From Eurosta solidaginis (Eukaryota; Arthropoda; Insecta; Diptera; Tephritidae): 64,000 bases of DNA. Under the pieces are notes generated by a model, which did no database searches, was not told where the DNA came from, and was given only the letters and a program-made list of their open reading frames with translations. Within the stretch, counting starts at the first letter, position 1; each line of letters starts with the position of its first letter. This document shows positions 55,324 to 64,000 of this stretch, piece by piece. The translations under genes and the position numbers were made by a program. The stretch is taken from assembly GCF_040869045.1 (NCBI RefSeq), contig NW_027137007.1, forward strand, positions 1-64,000. The letters run 5' to 3'.

Positions 55324-58300
55324 AAAAATAAAATCGATTCTATCTTGTTTGGTTCAATAGATGTGGACACTTAACCCTTTTAGTCGGTTAACCCCAGCCA
55401 GTATGACGTATAAATTGAACCGTTAACGATAGAACCTTGGATCAGCTTGTGGATTAATATACACATAAAAACCTACCATCGCAAAAATAAATTCGATTCT
55501 ATCTTGCTTGGTTCAATAGATATGGACACTTATCCCTTTTAGTAGGTTAACCCCACCCAGTATGAAGTAAAAATTGAAACGTTAGCGATAGAACCTTGGA
55601 TCAGCTTTTGGATTAATATACACATAAAAGCCTACCATCTGCAAAAATAAATTCGATTCTATCTTGCTTGGTTCAATAGATATGGACACTTACCCCTTTT
55701 AGTCGGTTAACCCCAACCAGTATGACGTAGGTAGAAATTGAACCGTTAGCGATAGAACCTTGGACCGCCTTGCGGATTAATATACACATAAAAACCTACC
55801 ATCCGCAAAAATAAATTCAATTTTATCTTGCTTGGTTCAATAGATATGTATACTTATCCCTTTTAGTCGGTTAACCCCACCCACTATGACGTAGAAATTG
55901 AACCATTAAAGATAGAGCCTTGGATGAATTTGTGGATTAATATACACATAAAAACCTATCATTTGCAAAAACAAAATCGATTCTATCATGCTTGGTTCAA
56001 TAGATGTGGACACTTATCCCTTTTAGTAGGTTAGCCCCACCCACTTTGACGTAAAAATTGAACCGTTAACGATAGAGCCTTGGATCAGCATGTGGATTAA
56101 TATAAACGTAAAAACCTATCATCTGCAAAAACAAAATCTATTCTATCTTGCTTGGTTCAATAGATATGGACACTTATCCCTTTTAGTCGGTTAACCAGAC
56201 CCAAAATAGATATGGACACTTTTCCCATTTAGTCAGTTAACCCCATCCACTTTGACGTAGAAATTGAACCGTTAACGAAGGAACCATGTATCAGCTTGTG
56301 GATTAATATACACATTAAAACCTATCATATGAAAAACAAAATCGATTCTATCTTGCTTGGTTCAATAGATATGGATACTTATCCCTTTTAGTCGGTTAAC
56401 CCCAACCAGTATGACGTAGGTAGAAATTGAACCGTTAGCGATAGAACCTTGGACCGGCTTGCGGATTAATATACACATAAAAACCTACCATCTGAAAAAA
56501 TAAATTCGATTCTATCTTGCTTGGTTCAATAGTTATGTATACTTATCCATTTAGTCGGTTAACCCCACCCACTATAACGTAGAAATTGAACCGTTAACGA
56601 TAGAACCTTAGATCAGCTTGTGGATTAATATACACATAACAGCCTATCATCTGCAAATACAAAATCGATTCTATCTTGCTTGGTTCAATAGATATGGATA
56701 CTTATCCCTTTTAGTCGGTTAGCCCAACCCACTTTGACGTAAAAATTGAACCGTTAACGATAGAGCCTTGGATCAGCATGTGGATTAATATAAACGTAAA
56801 AACCTATCATCTGCAAAAACAAAATCTATTCTATCTTGCTTGGTTCAATAGATATGGGCACTTATCCCTTTTAGTCGGTTAACCAGACCCAAAATAGATA
56901 TGGACACTTTTCCCTTTTAGTCGGTTAACCCCATCCACTTTGACGTAGAAATTGAACCGTTAACGAAGGAACCATGTATCAGCTTGTGGATTAATATACA
57001 CATAAAAACCTACCATCTGCAAAAATAAAATCGATTCTATCTTGCTTGGTTCAATCCCTTAGTAGGTTATCCCTTTTAGTAGGTTAACCCCACCCAGTAT
57101 GAAGTAGAAATTGAACCGTTAGGGATAGAACCTTGGATCAGCTTTTGGATTAATATACACATAAAAACCTACCATCTGCAAAAATAAATTCGATTCTATC
57201 TTGCTTGGTTCAATAGATATGTATACTTATCCCTTTTAGTCGGTTAACCCAACCCACTATGACGTAGAAATTGAACCATTAAAGACAGAGCCTTAGATCA
57301 GCATGTGGATTAATATACACATAAAAATCTATCATCTTCAAAAACAAAATCGATTATATCTTGCTTGGTTCAATAGATGTGGATACTTATCCCTTTTAGT
57401 CGGTTGACCCCACCCACTTTGACGTAGAAATTGAACCGTTAAAGATAGAACCTTGGATCAGCTTGTAGATTAATATACACATAAAAACCTATCATCTGCA
57501 TAAACAAAATCGATTCTGTCATGCTTGGTTCAATAGCTGTGGACACTTATCCCTTTTAGTCGGTTAACCCCACCCACAATAGATATGGACACTTATGCCT
57601 TTTAGTCGGTTAACCCCATCCACTTTACCGTAGAAATTGAACCGTTAACGATAGAACCTTGTATCAGCTTGTGGATTAATATACACATAAAAACCTACCA
57701 TCTGCAAAAATAAATTCGATTCTATCTTGCTTGGTTCAATAGATATGTATACTTATCCCTTTTAGTCGGTTAACCCCACCCACTATGACGTAGAAATTGA
57801 ACAATTAAAGATAGAGCCTTGGATCAGCTTGTGGATTAATACACACAAAAAGCCCTATTATTTGCAAAAACAAAATCGATTATATCTTGCTTGGTTCAAT
57901 AGATATGGACACTTATACCTTTTAGTCGGTTAACCCCATCCACTTTGACGTAGAAATTGAACCGTTAACGATAGAACCTTGTATCAGCTTGTGGGTTAAT
58001 ATACACATAAAAACCTGCCATCTGCAAAAATAAAATCGATTCTATCTTTCTTGGTTCAATAGATATGGACACTTAACCCTTTTAGTCGGTTAACCCCAGC
58101 CAGTATGACGTATAAATTGATCCGTTAACGATAGAACCTTGGATCAGCTTGTGGATTAATATACACATAAAAACCTATCATCTGCAAAAACAAAATCGAT
58201 TCTATCTTGCTTGGTTCAATAGATATGGACACTTATCCCTTTTAGTCGGTTAACCCCACCCACAATAGATATGGACATTTATCCCTTTTAGTCGGTTAGC

Positions 58301-58391
58301 CCCATCCACTTTGACGTAGAAATTGAACCGTTAACGATAGAACCTTGTATCAGCTTGTGGATTAATATACACATAAAAACCTACCATCTGC
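55324..58391. repeat. HOR family I, copy 1 (3,068 bp)
   Basis: The first 1,172 bp (to 56,495) are the second copy of the 1,172-bp repeat. The rest adds G-like monomers (GGTTGACCCC, GAAGGAACCATG) and F-like monomers (CCTGCCATCTGC, CCCCAGCCAG). Anchors shift by 3,068 bp to the next copy: GTAGGTAG at 55,727/58,795 and 56,416/59,484. It holds one unusual local rearrangement at 57,055-57,071. Confidence 0.9.
57055..57071 (+). repeat. Local template-switch-like scar in one monomer
   Basis: Here GGTTCAAT is followed by CCCTTAGTAGGTT and then ATCCCTTTTAGTAGGTT. The homologous copy at 60,121 reads CAATAGATATGGACACTT before ATCCC. About 14 bp have thus been replaced by an imperfect copy of the sequence just downstream. 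I saw this nowhere else in the window. Confidence 0.8.
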
Positions 58392-61300
58392 AAAAATAAA
58401 ATCGATTCTATCTTGCTTGATTCAATAGATATGGACACTTAACCCTTTTAGTCGGTTAACCCCAGCCAGTATGACGTATAAATTGAACCGTTAACGATAG
58501 AACCTTGGATCAGCTTGTGGATTAATATACACATAAAAACCTACCATCGCAAAAATAAATTCGATTCTATCTTGCTTGGTTCAATAGATATGGACACTTA
58601 TCCCTTTTAGTAGGTTAACCCCACCCAGTATGAAGTAGAAATTGAAACGTTAGCGATAGAACCTTGGATCAGCTTTTGGATTAATATACACATAAAAGCC
58701 TACCATCTGCAAAAATAAATTCGATTCTATCTTGCTTGGTTCAATAGATATGGACACTTACCCCTTTTAGTCGGTTAACCCCAACCAGTATGACGTAGGT
58801 AGAAATTGAACCGTTAGCGATAGAACCTTGGACCGCCTTGCGGATTAATATACACATAAAAACCTACCATCCGCAAAAATAAATTCAATTCTATCTTGCT
58901 TGGTTCAATAGATATGTATACTTATCCCTTTTAGTCGGTTAACCCCACCCACTATGACGTAGAAATTGAACCATTAAAGATAGAGCCTTGGATGAATTTG
59001 TGGATTAATATACACATAAAAACCTATCATTTGCAAAAACAAAATCGATTCTATCATGCTTGGTTCAATAGATGTGGACACTTACCCCTTTTAGTAGGTT
59101 AGCCCCACCCACTTTGACGTAAAAATTGAACCGTTAACGATAGAGCCTTGGATCAGCATGTGGATTAATATAAACGTAAAAACCTATCATCTGCAAAAAC
59201 AAAATCTATTCTATCTTGCTTGGTTCAATAGATATGGACACTTATCCCTTTTAGTCGGTTAACCAGACCCAAAATAGATATGGACACTTTTCCCTTTTAG
59301 TCAGTTAACCCCATCCACTTTGACGTAGAAATTGAACCGTTAACGAAGGAAGCATGTATCAGCTTGTGGATTAATATACACATTAAAACCTATCATATGA
59401 AAAACAAAATCGATTCTATCTTGCTTGGTTCAATAGATATGGATACTTATCCCTTTTAGTCGGTTAACCCCAACCAGTATGACGTAGGTAGAAATTGAAC
59501 CATTAGCGATAGAACCTTGGACCGGCTTGCGGATTAATATACAAAAAAAAAACCTACCATCTGAAAAAATAAATTCGATTCTATCTTGCTTGGTTCAATA
59601 GTTATGTATACTTATCCATTTAGTCGGTTAACCCCACCCACTATAACGTAGAAATTGAACCGTTAACGATAGAACCTTAGATCAGCTTGTGGATTAATAT
59701 ACACATAACAGCCTATCATCTGCAAATACAAAATCGATTCTATCTTGCTCGGTTCAATAGATATGGATACTTATCCCTTTTAGTCGGTTAGCCCAACCCA
59801 CTTTGACGTAAAAATTGAACCGTTAAATATAGAGCCTTGGATCAGCATGTGGATTAATATAAACGTAAAAACCTATCATCTGCAAAAACAAAATCTATTC
59901 TATCTTGCTTGGTTCAATAGATATGGACACTTATCCCTTTTAGTCGGTTAACCAGACCCAAAATAAATATGGACACTTTTCCCTTTTAGTCGGTTAACCC
60001 CATCCACTTTGACGTAGAAATTGAACCGTTAACGAAGGAACCATGTATCAGCTTGTGGATTAATATACACATAAAAACCTACCATCTGCAAAAATAAAAT
60101 CGATTCTATCTTGCTTGGTTCAATAGATATGGACACTTATCCCTTTTAGTAGGTTAACCCCACCCAGTATGAAGTAGAAATTGAACCGTTAGCGATAGAA
60201 CCTTGGATCAGCTTTTGGATTAATATACACATAAAAACCTACCATCTGCAAAAATAAATTCGATTCTATCTTGCTTGGTTCAATAGATATGTATACTTAT
60301 CCCTTTTAGTCGGTTAACCCAACCCACTATGACGTAGAAATTGAACCATTAAAGACAGAGCCTTGGATCAGCATGTGGATTAATATACACATAAAAATCT
60401 ATCATCTTCAAAAACAAAATCGATTCTATCTTGCTTGGTTCAATAGATGTGGATACTTATCCCTTTTAGTCGGTTGACCCCACCCACTTTGACGTAGAAA
60501 TTGAACCGTTAAAGATAGAACCTTGGATCAGCTTGTAGATTAATATACACATAAAAACCTATCATCTGCATAAACAAAATCGATTCTGTCATGCTTGGTT
60601 CAATAGATGTGGACACTTATCCCTTTTAGTCGGTTAACCCCACCCACAATAGATATGGACACTTATGCCTTTTAGTCGGTTAACCCCATCCACTTTACCG
60701 TAGAAATTGAACCGTTAACGATAGAACCTTGTATCAGCTTGTGGATTAATATACACATAAAAACCTACCATCTGCAAAAATAAATTCGATTCTATCTTGC
60801 TTGGTTCAATAGATATGTATACTTATCCCTTTTAGTCGGTTAACCCCACCCACTATGACGTAGAAATTGAACAATTAAAGATAGAGCCTTGGATCAGCTT
60901 GTGGATTAATACACACAAAAAGCCCTATTATTTGCAAAAACAAAATCGATTATATCTTGCTTGGTTCAATAGATATGGACACTTATACCTTTTAGTCGGT
61001 TAACCCCATCCACTTTGACGTAGAAATTGAACTGTTAACGATAGAACCTTGTATCAGCTTGTGGATTAATATACACTTAAAAACCTGCCATCTGCAAAAA
61101 TAAAATCGATTCTATCTTTCTTGGTTCAATAGATATGGACACTTAACCCTTTTAGTCGGTTAACCCCAGCCAGTATGACGTATAAATTGATCCGTTAACG
61201 ATAGAACCTTGGATCAGCTTGTGGATTAATATACACATAAAAACCTATCATCTGCAAAAACAAAATCGATTCTATCTTGCTTGGTTCAATAGATATGGAC

Positions 61301-61461
61301 ACTTATCCCTTTTAGTCGGTTAACCCCACCCACAATGGATATGGACATTTATCCCTTTTAGTCGGTTAGCCCCATCCACTTTGACGTAGAAATTGAACCG
61401 TTAACGATAGAACCTTGTATCAGCTTGCGGATTAATATACACATAAAAACCTACCATCTGC
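58392..61461. repeat. HOR family I, copy 2 (3,070 bp)
   Basis: It is collinear with copy 1 at offsets of 3,068-3,070 bp. Private changes include a run of 10 A at 59,543-59,552 replacing CACATAAAAACC, GAAGGAAGCATG at about 59,346 and an intact sequence at the place of the 57,055 scar. Homology stops just after 61,462, where copy 1 continues with CACTTAACCC and this region continues with CACTTACCCC. Confidence 0.9.
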
Positions 61462-64000
61462 AAAAATAAAATCGATTCTATCTTGCTTGATTCAATAGAT
61501 ATGGACACTTACCCCTTTTAGTCGGTTAACCCCAACCAGTATGACGTAGAAATTGAACCGTTAACGATAGAACCTTGGATCAGCTTGTGGATTAATATAC
61601 ACATAAAAACCTATCATCTGCAAAAACAAAATCGATTCTATCTTGCTTGGTTCAATAGATATGGACACTTATCGCTTTTAGTCGGTTAACCCCACCCACT
61701 TTGACGTAGAAATTGAACCGTTAACGATAGAACCTTAGGTCAGGTTGTGGATTAATACACACATAAAAACCTATCATCTGCAAGAACAAAATCGATTCTA
61801 TCTTGCTTGGTTCAATAGATATGGACACTTATCCCTTTTAGTCGGTTAACCCCACCCACAATAGATATGGACACTTATCCCTTTTAGTCGGTTAACCCCA
61901 CCCACTTTGACGTAGCAATTGAACCTTTACCGATAGAACCTTGTATCAGCTTGTGGATTAATGTACACATAAAAACCTACCATCTGCAAAAATAAAATCG
62001 AATCTATCTTGCTTGGTTCAATAGATATGGACACTTACCCCTTTTAGTCGGTTAACCCCAACCAGTATGACGTAGAAATTGAACCGTTAGCGGTAGAACC
62101 TTGGACCGACTTGCAGATTTATATACACATAAAAACCTACCAGCTGCAAAAATAAATTCGATTCTATCTTGCTTGATTCAATAGATATGGACACTTACCC
62201 CTTTTAGTCGGTTAACCCCAACCAGTATGACGTAGAAATTGAACCGTTAGCGATAGAACTTTGGACCGACTTGCGGATTAATATACACATAAAAACCTAC
62301 CATCTGCAAAAATAAATTCGATTCTATCTTGCTTGGTTCAATAGATATGTATACTTATCCCTTTTAGTCGGTTAACCCCACCCACTATGACGTAGAAATT
62401 GAACAATTAAAGATAGAGCCTTGGATCAGCTTGTGGATTAATACACACAAAAAAGCCTATTATCTGCAAAAACAAAATCGATTATATCTTGCTTGGATCA
62501 ATAGATATGGACACTTATACCTTTTAGTCGGTTAACCCCATCCACTTTGACGTAGAAATTGAACGGTTAACGATAGAATCTTGTATCAGCTTGTGGATTA
62601 ATATACACATAAAAACCTGTCATCTGCAAAAATAAAATCGATTCTATCTTGCTTGGTTCAATAGATATGGACACTTAACCCTTTTAGTCGGTTAACCCCA
62701 CCCACTATGACGTAGAAATTGAACCGTTAACGATAGAACCTTGGATCAGCTTGTGGATTAATATACACATAAAAACCTATCATCTGCAAAAACAAAATCG
62801 ATTCTATTTTGCTTGGTTCAATAGATATGGACACTTATCCCTTTTAGTCGGTTAACCCCACCCACAATAGATATGGACATTTATCCCTTTTAGTCGGTTA
62901 GCCCCATCCACTTTGACGTAGAAATTGAACCGTTAACGATAGAACCTTGTATCAGCTTGTGGATTAATATTCACATAAAAACCTACCATCTCCAAAAATA
63001 AAATCGATTCTATCTTGCTAGATTCAATAGATATGGACACTTACCCCTTTTAGTCGGTTAACCCCAACCAGTATGACGTAGAAATTGAACCGTTAACGAT
63101 AGAACCTTGGATCAGCTTGTGGATTAATATACACATAAAAACCTATCATCTGCAAAAACAAAATCGATTCTATCTTGCTTGGTTCAATAGATATGGACAC
63201 TTATCGCTTTTAGTCGGTTAACCCCACCCACAATAGATATGGACACTTATCCCTTTTAGTCGGTTAGCCCCATCCACTTTGACGTAGAAATTGAACCGTT
63301 AACGATAGAACCTTGTATCAACTTGTGGATTAATATACACATAAAAACCTACCATCTGCAAAAATAAATCCGATTCTATCTTGCTTGGTTCAATAGATAT
63401 GTATACTTATCCCTTTTAGTCGGTTAACCCCACCCACTATGACGTAGAAATTGAACCATTAATGATAGAGCCTTGGATCAGCTTGGGGATTAATATACAC
63501 ATAAAAACCTATCATCTGAAAAACAAAATCGATTCTATTTTGCTTGGTTCAATAGATATGGATACTTATCCCTTTTAGTCGGTTAACCCCACCCACTATA
63601 ACGTAGAAATTGAACCGTTAACGATAGAACCTTAGATCAGCTTGTGGACCAATGTACACATAAAAACCTACCATCCGCAAAAATAAATTCAATTCTATCT
63701 TGCTTGGTTCAATAGATATGTATACTTATCCCTTTTAGTCGGTTAACCCCACCCACTATGACGTAGAAATTGAACCATTAAAGATAGAGCCTTGGATGAA
63801 TTTGTGGATTAATATACACATAAAAACCTATCATTTGCAAAAACAAAATCGATTCTATCATGCTTGGTTCAATAGATGTGGACACTTACCCCTTTTAGTA
63901 GGTTAGCCCCACCCACTTTGACGTAAAAATTGAACCGTTAACGATAGAGCCTTGGATCAGCATGTGGATTAATATAAACGTAAAAACCTATCATCTGCAA
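61462..64000. repeat. Mosaic of F, G and I segments, runs off the window
   Basis: The stretch 61,500-62,400 matches 39,680-40,580 at offset 21,821 (anchors ATCGCTTTTAG at 39,850/61,671 and GTAGCAATTGAACC). 62,490-63,365 is F-like. 63,366-63,660 matches the G monomers at 43,070-43,365 (CCATTAATGATAGAGCC, CTTGTGGACCAATG). From about 63,661 to the end it matches family I from 58,861 at offset 4,804 (CCATCCGCAAAAATAAATTC). Segments of about 0.3-1 kb from three families lie side by side. Confidence 0.83.

Larger units (their letters stand above)
1..64000. repeat. Satellite DNA array, 160-bp monomer, fills the window
   Basis: The whole window is made of tandem copies of one monomer. Starting at the A-rich boundary, the consensus contains in order AAAAACAAAATCGATTC, CTTGCTTGGTTCAATAG, CTTTTAGTCGGTTAACC, TGACGTAGAAATTGAACC, GTTAACGATAGAACCTT, CAGCTTGTGGATTAATA and CCTATCATCTGC. 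It has 59 G or C in 160 bases and 5 CpG. Every line carries recognisable pieces of this unit in the same direction, and I found no inverted monomers. Single monomers differ at roughly 5-20% of positions, while higher-order copies differ far less. The array is cut by both window ends. It is eukaryotic satellite DNA by organisation; the species and chromosomal location are not determinable from the sequence. No stretch over 300 bases is free of the repeat, and none holds a gene. Confidence 0.98.

Noticed and set aside
1..64000. CRISPR array
   Set aside because: Repeats are contiguous 160-bp units with no unrelated spacers between short repeats, and no cas-like gene is present.
1..64000. CENP-B box in the monomer
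   Set aside because: The only TTCG context (AAATTCGATTCTATC) does not fit the NTTCGNNNNANNCGGGN pattern; the required A and CGGG are absent.
1..64000. Assignment to the bivalve 160-bp satellite family (BIV160) or another named satellite
   Set aside because: Only the monomer length agrees. I cannot recall or compare the consensus, so no family name is supported.
1..64000. Bacterial promoters, terminators or origins among AT-rich motifs
   Set aside because: Matches such as TATAAT-like strings recur in every monomer as a result of base composition. With no genes present and a eukaryotic-type satellite layout, they have no support.

Overview
The window is satellite DNA from end to end. All 64 kb consists of head-to-tail copies of one AT-rich monomer, about 160 bp long and 37% GC in the consensus I derived by eye. 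I estimate 380-400 monomers. All lie in one orientation, and I see no unique sequence, transposon, RNA gene or credible protein-coding gene. The array runs off both ends. Long tandem satellites with higher-order repeats (HORs) point to a eukaryotic centromeric, pericentromeric or other heterochromatic region. I cannot name the species. CpG is not depleted in the consensus (5 seen, about 5.2 expected), which fits a genome with little CpG methylation, such as many invertebrates, but that is weak inference.

Monomer types. The canonical unit is 160 bp. Recurrent length variants are: 206 bp (internal 46-bp tandem duplication of consensus positions 33-78), 89 bp (a 70-bp deletion with a CA microhomology, plus loss of one C), 115 bp (the 46-bp duplication plus a large deletion), 148 bp (12-bp deletion) and 62 bp (about 98-bp deletion). 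Two sequence classes are marked by linked bases at the monomer boundary (TACC...AAATA versus TATC...AAACA).

Layout. (1) 1-11,344: a 22-monomer HOR of exactly 3,463 bp, twice almost identical (1-3,463 and 3,464-6,926), then a third copy enlarged by 1,114 bp through amplification of a 318-bp dimer. (2) 11,345 to about 29,960: a second HOR in copies of 6,803, 3,008 and 7,695 bp plus a partial fourth; the copies differ by blocks of monomers. (3) About 29,960-32,325: transitional mosaic. (4) 32,326 to about 41,160: an 18-monomer HOR of 3,052 bp, two full copies, one collapsed copy of about 1,530 bp and a tail. (5) 41,161 to about 54,151: an 8,044-bp HOR that contains blocks of the first (3,463-bp) family, over 32 kb from their main array. 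(6) 54,152-61,461: a 1,172-bp duplication nested in a 3,068-bp HOR. (7) 61,462-64,000: a mosaic of pieces from families 4, 5 and 6.

How it works together. There is no gene pathway here. The sequence records repeated unequal exchange, local amplification and block transfer in a homogenising satellite. Copy-to-copy differences are nearly always whole monomers, and breakpoints fall inside stretches shared by the recombining monomers. The possible biology is chromosomal: the monomer carries three 8-bp palindromes and an 8-bp inverted repeat, compatible with but not proof of a centromeric role. All coordinates and periods were counted by hand from anchor motifs. Very similar copies in such an array should also be checked for assembly error.
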